DNA of 64,000 bases from Cyanobacteria bacterium CYA (GTDB lineage: Bacteria > Planctomycetota > Phycisphaerae > Phycisphaerales > UBA1924): the NCBI GenBank assembly GCA_008363215.1, contig RHKP01000018.1, positions 1 to 64,000 on the forward strand. The letters are read 5' to 3'. The stretch's first letter is position 1. Each line of letters begins with the position of its first letter. Below, one piece after another: positions 8,893 through 19,774 of this stretch. Made by a program: the position numbers and the translations under genes. The notes beneath the pieces are model-generated. The model searched no databases and was not told the origin of the DNA. It worked only from the letters and a program-made list of their open reading frames with translations.

Positions 8893-9759
8893 TCATCCAG
8901 CGTTCCACGCCGAGAGATCGACCCCCAGCAGCGCGGCCAGATCCTGGTTGGGTTGCCGATAGAAATCGGCCAGCATTCGCTTGGTCTGAGGCTTCATATC
9001 CTTGTACTGACCGGCCTTGCGCGTCTTCTGCTGCCGGTTCCACCGGCGGATCATCGGCCCCACGCGGCTGTCACGCACCACCCGAATCGCCCACCCCAGC
9101 CCCACGCCCTTCAACCGGTCCTGCACCCCCGGCATGATCACCGCATTGTCGGTCTTGCCCAGCCAACTCGGCTTGAACTCTGTGTCCACCCCGATGTGCG
9201 CGTAGATCTCGCGGATGAACCGTTTCTCGTGATGCACCAGGTCGTCGTAGATCTGCACCAGCACCTGTTCGCGGGGGAAGAGCGCAAAGTACCGCTCGAG
9301 TTGCCGGGCATAGAGCCCGCGCTCCATGATGTCCGGGTTCTTCTCCAGCGCCTCTTCAAAGGTGGCGTAGTTCAGGTCACCATGGCGTTTGAGGTTGTAG
9401 GCAGAAAAGGCCCGGTCGATGGGGTTCCGCAGGCACGCCACCAGCCGCGCCTGCGGGCACATGTCCCTGATGCGCTGCGGCACCTCGGGGCGGTTGATGT
9501 ACGCCGGCGTCGCCTCGCCCCAGGCCCGGTGCTCCGGCCCGGGCTGGAACTTCGCTCGATACCAGGCCTCGCCCTGCTCGAAGTTGTTGTTGAAGAAGTG
9601 CAACTCCTTCGGGTCGGCCATGAACACCTGCGGATGTTCGGCAAGGCACTTGTGTACCCATGTCGTCCCGCACCGCTGCCCGCCGATGTGGATGAACGTC
9701 GGAAGCACACCTCCGGCGGTGCTTGGACTTGTGGATGGAAGAACTGCCTGGGTCGACAT
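8893..9759 (-). CDS. Sulfotransferase (PAPS-dependent), second of two
   Basis: 288 residues. The phosphosulfate loop is GGQRCGTTWVHK, preceded by strand PTFIHIG, and the 3'-phosphate motif is RNPIDRAFSAY, as in heparan/bacterial carbohydrate sulfotransferases. Tandem ATGs occur at 9762 and 9759; I prefer 9759 because the GGAGGG ribosome-binding site then sits six bases upstream. The much longer open frame back to 10107 has no protein-like character. The gene is flanked by its own terminator (8709-8743) and by that of the upstream FG-GAP gene, so it is probably monocistronic. It is likely to act on the same class of surface glycan as the sulfotransferase at 6697. Confidence 0.88.
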   Translation of the reverse strand: MSTQAVLPSTSPSTAGGVLPTFIHIGGQRCGTTWVHKCLAEHPQVFMADPKELHFFNNNFEQGEAWYRAKFQPGPEHRAWGEATPAYINRPEVPQRIRDMCPQARLVACLRNPIDRAFSAYNLKRHGDLNYATFEEALEKNPDIMERGLYARQLERYFALFPREQVLVQIYDDLVHHEKRFIREIYAHIGVDTEFKPSWLGKTDNAVIMPGVQDRLKGVGLGWAIRVVRDSRVGPMIRRWNRQQKTRKAGQYKDMKPQTKRMLADFYRQPNQDLAALLGVDLSAWNAG

Positions 9760-10018
9760 CATGATCCCTCCTGGCGGCAGAACTGTATCGACCATCCCTC
9801 GCACTGGGTTTTGCCGGCCCGTCTGCGGCTGATCCCGGCCGCCCGCCATCCCGCCCGCGTCATGGACTTCGACAAGCCGCCCGGCGGCCGGCCCACCATG
9901 TCCTTCGGATCGGCGCGCGTCGCACGGGCCCTGCTCGGTGACCACCCGCTCGATCGATTTCTCCATCGTCTGCCGGCTCGACGTCCGGATACTCCCGGTC
10001 ATATCGGCCGTGGCGCCG

Positions 10019-10051
10019 CGGTATGACCTGCTCACGCATTGGGTCATACCG
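10019..10051. repeat. Perfect 10-bp inverted repeat
   Basis: CGGTATGACC (10019-10028) and GGTCATACCG (10042-10051) are exact inverse complements separated by 13 bases. A partial third copy (GGTCATATCGG) lies at 9997-10007. It lacks a T-tract on either side, so it looks more like an operator than a terminator. It lies about 280 bases upstream of the sulfotransferase start. Confidence 0.5.
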
Positions 10052-10060
10052 GCGCTAGAC

Positions 10061-10100
10061 AAAAACGGAACGGGCGCCGCCCGCGATGGGCGACGCCCGT
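10061..10100 (-). terminator. Rho-independent terminator for the FG-GAP gene
   Basis: A 13-bp stem with one mismatch (10070-10082 with 10088-10100, core ACGGGCG/CGCCCGT), loop GCGAT, followed on the minus strand by a T-run (complement of AAAAAC at 10061-10066). It lies 19 bases past the stop of the gene at 10119. Confidence 0.75.
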
Positions 10101-10118
10101 CTGACATGGGCGCATTGC

Positions 10119-11786
10119 TCAGTCGTCAAAGTCCAGACCGGCCCCCCACATGTCGAACATCTCGTTGGTATCGGGGATACCGGCGACGTTCTGATGCCAG
10201 ATCTGCGCCGGAACCGGCCCGGCGGCCGCAGACAGACCCAGCCCCGGCAGGCTGTAGACCGTCATCACGCACCCGCGATCGACGGTACCGCCGCCGCCCA
10301 GATCCTCCAGCGGCACGCCGACGCACACGTCCAGCGTGAAACTCCCGTCGTAATCACCCAGCGTCAGCGACATGCCCATGGCGTCGCCGGCCTCACACAG
10401 ATCAGGCACGCCGGCGGTGTTCTGGCTGAACAACTGGTCGGGGAAGAACACGGCGTCGAGCCCCAGGCCGGGAGGCGCGCCGTGGATCACCTGGATGCAT
10501 CCGGCGTCCGGAATCGGCGCCCCGCCGATATCCTCGCCCGGCACACCAATTACCAGATCGGCGAAGGGATCGCCGTTGAGATCACCCGCGGCCAAGACAG
10601 AGCCGAAGAGATCCGAAGGCGCCACCACTTCCGCGATGCCGGCAACGTTCTGGTGCCACCACTCCGAGGCCTGTGGCGCGCCTCCGCCCAATGTGGCTTC
10701 GAGCCCAGGGCCGATCCCGGCGCTGTAGATCGTGATCACCGAGCCGGCGTCGACGTTGCCGGCAAAGTCGCGGAACGGCATGCCCACCGCCAGATCCTCG
10801 CCGAGCACGCCGTCGAAGTTCGCGATCGCCATCGCCGTTCCGAACTGATCACCGGCGACGGGCGCCGTCGGCACGCCGGGGCTGGCCTGTGTCCAGGTTT
10901 CGGCCGTTGGGGCGGGAATCAGCCCGGGGCCGGGAAGCCCGTAGGCAACGTTGACCATGCCCGCGTCGACGATGGCGCCGACGTCCTCAAACGGCACACC
11001 GATCGCAAGGTCACCGGTCCCGTCGCCATCCAGGTCACCGGCGGCCAGGGTCTGCCCGAAGCGATCGCCCACCTCGAGCGCGTCGCCCCAGGGCCACGCG
11101 GTCTGGAAGATCATCGGCACCCCCGGACCGACAAACAACCCGCCCGGAGTGCCATAGACGGCATGCGCGAGCCCGACATCGGCAAGACCCGCCGGATCAT
11201 CCTCTCCAGGAACGCCCAGCGCCAGGTCGTCGAAGCCGTCCCCGTTGAAGTCGGCAGCCGCCAGCGAGCGCCCGAGTTCGTCGCCCGGCTCTGCCACATC
11301 ACCCAGAGAGAAGGGTGCAAGCGGCGGATCCTGCACGAGGATCGGAGGGGCCAGCAGTACCAGTCCGCCCGGCGAGCCGAAGAGCACGATGACCATGCCG
11401 GCGCCCGGCACAAGGGAAACCGGATGGCTCTCACCCGGCGAACTGATCGCCAGGTCGTCGAAGCCGTCTCCGTTGAAATCGCCCCAGGCCATCGAGGCGC
11501 CGAACATGTCGCCCATCTCGGGCGGATCGATGCCGAAGGTCGCCTGCGTGATCTGCACGCTGGGGAACGGAAGGACGGCTGCCAGCCCGATGCCCGGACC
11601 GGCGCCGTAGATGATGGTGACGGCGCCGGCGTCAGCGATGGCGCCCAAGTCCTCAAAGGGGGCGCCCACCGCCAGGTCGGTGAATCCGTCGCCGTTGAAA
11701 TCCTGAGACATTGCCGTCGTCGTCATCACTGCACCGGCGACCAGACCCAGCAGCGCCGCGCCCCGCTTCGACTGACTCGCGTTCAT
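10119..11786 (-). CDS. Exported FG-GAP (integrin-alpha-like beta-propeller) protein
   Basis: 555 residues. A signal peptide of about 27 residues (ends TTTAMSQ) is followed by seven repeats of about 70 residues. Each carries a calcium-loop-like motif: DFNGDGFTDLAVG, DFNGDGFDDLAIS, DFNGDGFDDLALG, DLDGDGTGDLAIG, then weaker copies NFDGVLGEDLAVG, DLNGDPFADLVIG and DYDGSFTLDVCVG. This is the FG-GAP repeat of the integrin alpha propeller, so the protein is probably a calcium-stabilised seven-bladed propeller outside the cytoplasm. It ends after the last blade with no clear sorting signal. It is likely monocistronic, with a terminator just downstream. Its ligand is unknown. Confidence 0.88.
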   Translation of the reverse strand: MNASQSKRGAALLGLVAGAVMTTTAMSQDFNGDGFTDLAVGAPFEDLGAIADAGAVTIIYGAGPGIGLAAVLPFPSVQITQATFGIDPPEMGDMFGASMAWGDFNGDGFDDLAISSPGESHPVSLVPGAGMVIVLFGSPGGLVLLAPPILVQDPPLAPFSLGDVAEPGDELGRSLAAADFNGDGFDDLALGVPGEDDPAGLADVGLAHAVYGTPGGLFVGPGVPMIFQTAWPWGDALEVGDRFGQTLAAGDLDGDGTGDLAIGVPFEDVGAIVDAGMVNVAYGLPGPGLIPAPTAETWTQASPGVPTAPVAGDQFGTAMAIANFDGVLGEDLAVGMPFRDFAGNVDAGSVITIYSAGIGPGLEATLGGGAPQASEWWHQNVAGIAEVVAPSDLFGSVLAAGDLNGDPFADLVIGVPGEDIGGAPIPDAGCIQVIHGAPPGLGLDAVFFPDQLFSQNTAGVPDLCEAGDAMGMSLTLGDYDGSFTLDVCVGVPLEDLGGGGTVDRGCVMTVYSLPGLGLSAAAGPVPAQIWHQNVAGIPDTNEMFDMWGAGLDFDD

Positions 11787-12376
11787 GATGTCGTCCTTTC
11801 TGCTTGGAAGGCCCGGAGGCCGACACCCGCGGTCGTTCGTCCCGGTGCCTTGTCCAAAACTTGTCTGTGCGCCTGGAGCCCAATCTCTCAGCGCGACGAT
11901 GGAGAGCCGATGCGATCGATCGGGAATATACCCCCGGGCATTTTGCCACCTATCGGACGGCTACACAAGGGGAACTATGCACCTTTGCGCACGTTGCCGT
12001 GACCTTGTTGCATTTCCGTTTGGTACGATGTAGGGCGGCGTGATCTTCAACACTGTGTGCTGCCGGAGCACGCAGGCTCGCGTACACGGGGTAGGGCGCC
12101 ACACACTGACTGAGTTGAATCAGGCGGCCGGGGGCAAGCGTCGCGCCCGCGTGCCCGGTCGTATCTGAGCCGCGAGTATCGCCAGGCGGGGACGCACGGC
12201 TCCGCTGTTCGCCAACGACCTGGGCATCCGCCGCCGGGGCCGTTCAGCAATGGATCTTGGTACCACCTTGGCGGGCGGGGGGATCTGTCCGCTGCACCGC
12301 GCTGCGGCCAGCGCGGGCCTCTGCACCGCCCGCCTGCAATGCACGCGATCATGCAAACCCGTGTGTTGCCTTCTTC
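11787..12376. other. Intergenic region of 590 bases without a supported gene
   Basis: Lies between the 3' end of asnS and the 5' end of the FG-GAP gene, both on the minus strand. Open frames here are short and have no protein-like composition. A TATATT hexamer on the minus strand (11925-11930) could belong to a promoter for the FG-GAP gene but lacks a good -35 partner. Nothing else stands out. Confidence 0.5.
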
Positions 12377-13807
<1,431 letters not shown>

Positions 13808-13859
13808 GGCGACCTCCCGATTCCGGTGAGCCGGATGGTATGGATGCCGGCCGGCAGGA

Positions 13860-14699
13860 TCAGTAGTTGCGGGGGTTATTGATCCACCCGAAGGGCCTGG
13901 TGGGCGAGCCGTACACACGCTTGTACCGCTGCGCATGCACCCAGACGTACATGTCGTTGGCCACCCAGTCGGTGCTTTCCTGCCGAGCCTCGTCGTTGTT
14001 GCCGGGTTGGGGGACAAAGCGTTCGACCGAGCCGTCGATGAACGCCATCATCCCGCCGCGGTCGTGCCGGTTGGTGATCTGGTCGACGTTGCCCCAGCGC
14101 CCGTCAAAGATCAGCCCGTTGTACCAGTACGAACTCTCCTCGACGAAGATCGGCACGCTCCGGAATGTCCGCGTCCACTCCTCGCACTGTTCGGGCGTGA
14201 TCGACACGGGGCTGACGCCGCCGGAGTACTTTTCGACCCGGTCGATGTAGTACACCAGCGTCTGGCACGACAGCGACGCCCCCTGCGTGCCCTCGACCAT
14301 GCAATAGTCAAAGTCGAGCGCCACTGTGCCGTCGGCGAAGATCTGCGCCCCGTCGTCGTGGCCGTACGGGCTCTGCCGCTTGTTCTTCGGGCATTCAGAG
14401 ATCTCGTCCAACTGCTCCACGTAGTCGTAGAGATGCCCGGGATAGACCCAGCCCGTGCCGTCCACCCGCCGTGACCAGTCCGTCGAGTTCCAGATCTTCG
14501 ACGTGTTGTCCTGTCCATACAGGATCGCGGCTGTCACGATCTGCTTCATGTGGTGCGAGCACATCACCGTCCGGGCCGTGTCCCGCGCGCCCCGCAGTGC
14601 CGGCAGCAGGATCGAAATCAGCATCGCGATGATGGCAATGACCACCAGCAACTCGATCAGGGTAAATGCGCGGCGTCCACCCGACGAATGCTCCTGCAT
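13860..14699 (-). CDS. Stand-alone pseudopilin (N-methylation leader, DUF1559-like)
   Basis: 279 residues. The start at 14699 gives [20 protein letters not shown], an orthodox prepilin leader with cleavage expected before Phe and the Glu at +5, followed by the hydrophobic helix [14 protein letters not shown]. The C-terminal domain contains the H-x-G-G-x-x-x-F-x-D-G-S-V pattern ([17 protein letters not shown]) common in the many planctomycete pseudopilins. It is not next to a MauE-like gene, unlike the two cassette pilins, and differs from them in the C-terminal domain. It is probably a minor pseudopilin of a type II-like export or surface apparatus. Confidence 0.88.
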   Translation of the reverse strand: MQEHSSGGRRAFTLIELLVVIAIIAMLISILLPALRGARDTARTVMCSHHMKQIVTAAILYGQDNTSKIWNSTDWSRRVDGTGWVYPGHLYDYVEQLDEISECPKNKRQSPYGHDDGAQIFADGTVALDFDYCMVEGTQGASLSCQTLVYYIDRVEKYSGGVSPVSITPEQCEEWTRTFRSVPIFVEESSYWYNGLIFDGRWGNVDQITNRHDRGGMMAFIDGSVERFVPQPGNNDEARQESTDWVANDMYVWVHAQRYKRVYGSPTRPFGWINNPRNY

Positions 14700-14843
14700 C
14701 GTCCAAACCCCTTCGGTCTGGGCCGTTCGGCCCATCCGACACTGTAACAGTTCCTGTGAGAGAATGAAAGGCGCTGATACCAGGCCTCGGCTCCCCATCG
14801 ACAATTCGGGCTTCCTCCCCCCTTCGCCTACCATCGCCCCGGC

Positions 14844-16016
14844 ATGAGTTCGCCCGATTCCCAACTCCTCGACCCGCTGGGCATGACCCTCGACCAGTTC
14901 TGCAACGCCGCAGCCGGTCTGGGGCGTGGTCCCCATCAGGCCCTGCACGCCTACCGGCGCGTCTTTCGCCACAATCTCCCAGCCAGCACGGGCGGGCGCG
15001 TCTGGGCGCGGGCGAACCCCGGCCCGATCGTCCACACCCTCGAAGAGCAGACCCCCGAAGGCCCGACCGTCAAGTTCCTTCAGCAGGTGGGCGGCGTGAC
15101 GGCCGGCGCTCTGTCCACCCGCCCCGGCTTCCAGGCCCTCACCGTCGAATCGGTCCTCATCCCCATGATCGGGCGACTCGGCAAGCGTTCATACACGCTG
15201 TGCCTTTCCAGCCAGGTCGGGTGCGCCATGGGCTGCACCTTCTGCGAGACCGCGCAAATGGGTCTCATACGCAGCCTCACGCCCGCGGAAATCGTCGGGC
15301 AATGGTTCGCCGCCACCCACCTGCTCGACCACGCCGAAGCCCGCGACATCCGCAACCTTGTCTTCATGGGCATGGGCGAACCGATGGACAACCTCGACAA
15401 CGTCCTTCAGGCCATCCGCGTGCTGTGCGACGCCAACGGCCCGGCTCTGGGCGCCAGCAACATCACCATCTCCACCGTCGGGCGCATCGACGGCATCGCC
15501 CGCCTGTCCGCCTTCGCCCGCCAGCCCGGATTCCACCGGCTCGGGCTGGCCATAAGCATCAACGCGCCGAATGACCAGATCCGCTCGCAGATCATGCCCA
15601 TCAACCGCTCAAGTTCGATGGGCGACCTGCGCGACGCCCTGCTGGCCTACCCCATGCGCTCCGGCGGCAAGTTCTGCTTCGAGTACGTGCTCATCCCGGG
15701 CGTCAACGACGCACCCGAGCACGCCCGCCAACTGGCTGACTATCTGGCCCCCTTCGGCAAGTGGACGAAAGACACGCTGCCCCTGGGGGTGCTCAACCTG
15801 ATTCCCTATAACCCGAGGCACAACTCGCCCTGGCCCGCACCCACGGAGGAAAGCGTCGAGTTCTTCCTCACCCAACTCGTTGAACTGGGCGTGTACGCCA
15901 AGCGCCGGCGCACCAAGGGACGGCAAATGATGGGGGCCTGCGGGCAACTGGGGGCACGTCACATCCGCTCACGGCGGGTGGTCGAACCGACCTCCGGCGG
16001 CGCGCCCATCCTCTGA
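14844..16016 (+). CDS. rlmN: 23S rRNA (adenine-C2)-methyltransferase, radical SAM
   Basis: 390 residues. The radical-SAM cluster motif is CAMGCTFC, with the usual GxCTFC continuation of RlmN, and the SAM-binding region includes [10 protein letters not shown]. The C-terminal GACGQLG carries the cysteine that forms the covalent intermediate; the methyl-accepting cysteine is the one in VGCAMGC-type context or nearby. It methylates C2 of A2503 in 23S rRNA and usually also A37 of some tRNAs. The start is the ATG at 14844. It is slightly longer than average because of an N-terminal extension. The next gene begins 31 bases downstream and may be co-transcribed. Confidence 0.9.
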   Translation: MSSPDSQLLDPLGMTLDQFCNAAAGLGRGPHQALHAYRRVFRHNLPASTGGRVWARANPGPIVHTLEEQTPEGPTVKFLQQVGGVTAGALSTRPGFQALTVESVLIPMIGRLGKRSYTLCLSSQVGCAMGCTFCETAQMGLIRSLTPAEIVGQWFAATHLLDHAEARDIRNLVFMGMGEPMDNLDNVLQAIRVLCDANGPALGASNITISTVGRIDGIARLSAFARQPGFHRLGLAISINAPNDQIRSQIMPINRSSSMGDLRDALLAYPMRSGGKFCFEYVLIPGVNDAPEHARQLADYLAPFGKWTKDTLPLGVLNLIPYNPRHNSPWPAPTEESVEFFLTQLVELGVYAKRRRTKGRQMMGACGQLGARHIRSRRVVEPTSGGAPIL

Positions 16017-16047
16017 TTGAGGTACATTGTCGCACGGGAGGCGGACG

Positions 16048-17301
16048 GTGGACCTGGTCGAACGCGACGGATACCTGCACGTCGGCTCGTTGCGACTTGC
16101 CGAACTGGCCGAGCGCGTCGGCACCCCTTTTGCCCTCTACGACGCCGACGCCATCATCGAGCGCTTCTACCGCTTCGTCGAGGCATTCTCGTCGCTGCGG
16201 GCAATGATCTGCTTCGGAGTGGATGCCTGTCCCAACGCCCACGTCATGCGACGCCTGGTCAAGCGCGGCGCCGCGCTGCGGGTGCGGTCGGCCACGGACC
16301 TGGAACGCGCCTGGATCTGCGGCGCTCCGCTCAGTCGCGTGGTGTACTCAGGTCTGGGCAAGGCGGACATGGACATCCGCGCCGCCCTCGACGGGCTTTA
16401 CAGCCCGCTCTTTCAGGCCGGACGCCTGGTCGAGGGCAAGCCGCCCTATTACCGCGGACCGGTCGGGTATTTCAGCATCGAAACCGGCGCCGAACTTGAA
16501 CAGATCCACCGCATCGCCGGCGGCGTGCGCATCGCCTGCCGTGCGCTCATCCACGTCTGTCTGGACTGCTGCCGGCAGAGCGCCTTCGGCTTGTCGCCCG
16601 CCGAGGCGATCGACCTTTTCGACCGCTTCGGCAACGAACCGCGCGTGCGACTGGCCGGGCTGCGCATCCATCTCGGCCCGCGCGGATACGCGACTGACGC
16701 CATGCGTACCGGCACACAACGACTGTGTGAACTGGCCCAGACGATCGTCGACCGCGGCGCATCGCTCGAAGCGATCGACATCGGGGGCGGCTTCGGGTGC
16801 GACCTTTTCGACCCGGCCGCTCCTTCGCCCGCCGACTACGCCAGAGCCGTCGAACCCCTGCTGGCGCCGTGGGTCGAACGCGGGCTGAAGATCATCGCCG
16901 AACCGGGCTGGTCGATCATCGGCGCGGGAAGTCTGCTGGTCAGCCGCGTGCTCTCCAGCCGTCCGTGTGAAGACGGACGACTGGCGGCCGCCGAAGCCGT
17001 TCCCGGTGAACCCGGCGCTGCGCCGGCTCCGGCGCGCCTGTTGACACCCACCCTACCGCGCGCAGAAGGCATGAGCACCATCGCCGGTATCGACAACGCG
17101 TCGCGCCAGGTCCGGGTGCCTGTCTGCTGCGAACCCGGTGACGTGCTCGCCTTCCCGGGCGGCGGCGCCTATGCACGGCGCGACAACCCGGCCTGTGCTG
17201 AGGTGCTGCTCGAACAGTCGCGCGTGTTCGTCATTCGCCCGCGCACCTCTCCGCTCGATGACATCGAGCCCGAACTTGAATCACACGAGGTTCTCCTGTG
17301 A
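16048..17301 (+). CDS. Diaminopimelate/ornithine decarboxylase-fold protein, probable pseudoenzyme
   Basis: 417 residues from the GTG at 16048, which has a GGGAGG site six bases upstream (a TTG at 16027 is less likely). The fold type III decarboxylase pattern is recognisable: SGLGKAD, GLRIHLGP, IDIGGGFG, EPGW and GDVLAFPGGGAYA. The PLP-binding lysine motif, normally YAVKAN, reads FGVDAC, so the Schiff-base lysine is an aspartate. The Arg of EPGR is Trp, and KFG reads AFG. It can hardly bind PLP as a normal LysA does. It overlaps the next gene by GTGA, so the two products probably work together. It may bind an amino acid or serve as a structural partner; that is inference. Confidence 0.8.
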   Translation: MDLVERDGYLHVGSLRLAELAERVGTPFALYDADAIIERFYRFVEAFSSLRAMICFGVDACPNAHVMRRLVKRGAALRVRSATDLERAWICGAPLSRVVYSGLGKADMDIRAALDGLYSPLFQAGRLVEGKPPYYRGPVGYFSIETGAELEQIHRIAGGVRIACRALIHVCLDCCRQSAFGLSPAEAIDLFDRFGNEPRVRLAGLRIHLGPRGYATDAMRTGTQRLCELAQTIVDRGASLEAIDIGGGFGCDLFDPAAPSPADYARAVEPLLAPWVERGLKIIAEPGWSIIGAGSLLVSRVLSSRPCEDGRLAAAEAVPGEPGAAPAPARLLTPTLPRAEGMSTIAGIDNASRQVRVPVCCEPGDVLAFPGGGAYARRDNPACAEVLLEQSRVFVIRPRTSPLDDIEPELESHEVLL

Positions 17302-19754
17302 GTTCTCGCCGGCGGTGGATCAGGCTGGTCCTGCCTATCTACCTTTTGCTTCTGGTTGCTTCTCATCTGGTGCAGCGGTTCTGGGACCCGGCGTTGACGC
17401 CTCGGCCCGAAGCGATCGGAGCCACCGTCATCAACATCCCTGAGCCGCACGCCTCCGGACCTGATCCTGCCCGAACGGTGCGCCTCGCATTCCTCGATCG
17501 CGGGCCTGTCTCCAGTCCGCTTCCCCCCATTGTCCTGCTGCACGGCTCGCCCGGCCAGGCGTACCACTACGACTTGCAGCGCGATCCGGACGTTCCCACT
17601 TTCATCGATCGGCTCAGCGCCGGGCAGCGGCGCGTGCTGGCCGTCGACCTGCCCGGCTTCGGCAACTCGCAGGCCTTGATCCCCGACTATTCGTCGCGCG
17701 CCGCCGCTTATGCCATGCGCTCGCTCCTCGACACGCTCGGCATCGAGCGCGCCCACTTCGTCTGCTGGTCCAACTCCGGAGCCGTCGGCATCAATCTCTG
17801 CGACATCGCACCGGACCGCATGGCGTCGCTCACCCTCCTCGCGGCCGTCGGCGCGCAGCAGGCCGAAGGCTCGGGCAGTTACTGGTTTGAGCACGCCAAG
17901 TACCTCGCCGGGCTGCCCCTTGTCGTCGTCCTGCCTGAGTTGCTCCCGCACTTCGGGCTGCTCGGCTCGACCGGGCTTCGACACTCCTTTATCCGCAGTT
18001 TCCTCGACAATGACCAGCGCCCGCTCGGCGCCATCATGGCCCGCACCAGCGTGCCCACCCTCATCCTGCACGGGCGGCACGACTTCCTTATCTCCGACTG
18101 GGCCGCCGAGTTTCACCACCACATCATGCCCGCCAGCCGACTGGTGATGCTCGACGCCAGCCACTTCCTGCCCTTTCTCCAGCCGCAGGAATCGGCCACG
18201 ATCATCCTCGCGCACGCCCAGCGCCACGACACACCCGGCGTCGAGCCGCTCACCGACTACGAGAATCTCGCCCCACGTGCGGAGCGAGCCGGTCCTGCCC
18301 GGCTCGTCGATCACCTCGGCACGCACCTGCGCCGATGGGGACCGATCACGCAAATCCTCATTGTCCTGCTGCTGGCCCGCTGGAAGCCGGAGACGGCCAC
18401 GCTGCTTGCCGCACTATTCGTCGCGCCCGGTAACCTCGACTTCGGTGTGGCCTTTGCCGGACTCTTGCCCGGACGCCTCTGGCGCGGGCCCGAACTCCCA
18501 GACCAGCGCCGCAACCTCTCATGGCTCGCCGGCCAGACCGTCTGGACCCTCGTCGCCCTGTCCTTCGCTTCCATCTCCGTTTCGCTGACCGATCCGCTCT
18601 CGCGCCGGGCCGCCGGCTGGGCGCTCGTCCCCGTGTGCATCATCGGCGTGCTTGCGCTCCGTCTGGTCCGACACGTGTGGACATGGACGGGGCGGCGCCG
18701 CATCCTGGCCGCGCTTACGCGCACGCTCCACCACGAGTGGTGGCCGGTGTACATCTTCTACACGCCGGTCTGGCTGTGCATTCCCTTCATGCTGCTGCGC
18801 CGACGCGCTCGCCTTGTCTTCACCGCGACCAACCCCGGCATCGAGAACGGCGGCGGATTCGTCGGTGAATCCAAGTCGGGCATTCTCGCGCGTTTCCCCG
18901 TGGACGAGGCGACCATTCTGCCCGCGCGCCTCATTGACGGCACGCAGCCCGAGGCTGCCCAAACCGCCCTCGACCTCATCGACGCCGACCCCACGCTGGG
19001 CGGATTCCCCATCGTGATCAAACCCGATGCGGGTCAGCGCGGCATCGGCGTCACGCTGGCCCGCACCCCCGAAGATGTCCGAACCTACTTCCAGCACCGC
19101 CCCGGTCCGGCCGTGCTTCAACGCTTCCACCCCGGGCCCCGCGAGTGCGGCGTCTTCTGGATGCGCAAGCCCGCACACCTCGACCCGCGGCCCATCCACC
19201 AGCGCGACGGGTTCATCTTCAGCATCAACCGCAAACTCTTCCAGCATCTCGAAGGCGACGGACGCAGCACTATTCGCCGGCTTATCTGGACACACCCGCG
19301 CTATCGCTGCCAGGCCCGGCTGTTCCTCACACGCTTTGCCGGTCGCCTCGACGAGGTGCTCCCCGCCGGACAGAGCCTGCTGCTCTCCTTCGCCGGCAAC
19401 CACGCGCAGGGCACCTGCTTCGTCGACGGGCGCGAACTGGTCACCCCGGCCCTCGAAGCCGAAATCAACCGCATCGCCCGCTCCTTCCATGACGATGGCT
19501 TTGACTTCGGCCGCTTCGACCTGCGCTATGAGAGCGACGACCTGCTGGCGCAGGGGCGCGGGTTTGCCATCCTCGAACTCAACGGCCTGACCAGCGAGTC
19601 AACCAACATGTACGACCCGGATCGCTCGCTTTCCTGGGCATGGTCGATCCTGCTCGCCCAGTGGAAACACGCCGACCGCATCGGGCTCGAACGCGCCGCC
19701 GCCGGCACGCGCCCGCTCAGCCTGATCGACTTCATCCGCCTCGTGCTCGGCTGA
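17298..19754 (+). CDS. Three-part fusion: alpha/beta hydrolase, membrane domain, ATP-grasp ligase
   Basis: 818 residues. Residues 1-25 are a membrane anchor. Residues about 60-310 form an alpha/beta hydrolase: HGSPG oxyanion loop, nucleophile elbow CWSNSG, Asp in HGRHDFLI and His in DASHFLP. Residues about 350-530 hold four to six membrane helices. Residues about 540-800 look like an ATP-grasp domain (VIKPDAGQRGIGVTLA for ATP, ILELNG for metal). The triad and ATP-grasp residues appear intact. The GTG start at 17298 overlaps the stop of the decarboxylase-like gene. The hydrolase could release a carboxylate, or cleave a product, of the ligase, which would join it to an amine. I know no characterised protein with this architecture. 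Confidence 0.78.
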   Translation: MSSRRRWIRLVLPIYLLLLVASHLVQRFWDPALTPRPEAIGATVINIPEPHASGPDPARTVRLAFLDRGPVSSPLPPIVLLHGSPGQAYHYDLQRDPDVPTFIDRLSAGQRRVLAVDLPGFGNSQALIPDYSSRAAAYAMRSLLDTLGIERAHFVCWSNSGAVGINLCDIAPDRMASLTLLAAVGAQQAEGSGSYWFEHAKYLAGLPLVVVLPELLPHFGLLGSTGLRHSFIRSFLDNDQRPLGAIMARTSVPTLILHGRHDFLISDWAAEFHHHIMPASRLVMLDASHFLPFLQPQESATIILAHAQRHDTPGVEPLTDYENLAPRAERAGPARLVDHLGTHLRRWGPITQILIVLLLARWKPETATLLAALFVAPGNLDFGVAFAGLLPGRLWRGPELPDQRRNLSWLAGQTVWTLVALSFASISVSLTDPLSRRAAGWALVPVCIIGVLALRLVRHVWTWTGRRRILAALTRTLHHEWWPVYIFYTPVWLCIPFMLLRRRARLVFTATNPGIENGGGFVGESKSGILARFPVDEATILPARLIDGTQPEAAQTALDLIDADPTLGGFPIVIKPDAGQRGIGVTLARTPEDVRTYFQHRPGPAVLQRFHPGPRECGVFWMRKPAHLDPRPIHQRDGFIFSINRKLFQHLEGDGRSTIRRLIWTHPRYRCQARLFLTRFAGRLDEVLPAGQSLLLSFAGNHAQGTCFVDGRELVTPALEAEINRIARSFHDDGFDFGRFDLRYESDDLLAQGRGFAILELNGLTSESTNMYDPDRSLSWAWSILLAQWKHADRIGLERAAAGTRPLSLIDFIRLVLG

Positions 19755-19774
19755 CCGCTCCGCCTGTTCCATGC

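Larger units (their letters stand above)
9760..10118. other. Intergenic region between FG-GAP and sulfotransferase genes
   Basis: No gene is supported here. It holds the ribosome-binding site of the sulfotransferase, a perfect inverted repeat (10019-10051) and the terminator of the FG-GAP gene. No convincing promoter boxes were seen. Confidence 0.6.

Noticed and set aside
8893-10107. A 404-residue form of the second sulfotransferase starting at 10107.
   Set aside because: The extra 116 residues have no protein-like character and run through a terminator; the ATG at 9759 has a good ribosome-binding site.
13860-15035. A 391-residue form of the stand-alone pseudopilin.
   Set aside because: Prepilin leaders are short; the ATG at 14699 places the cleavage site at a normal distance.
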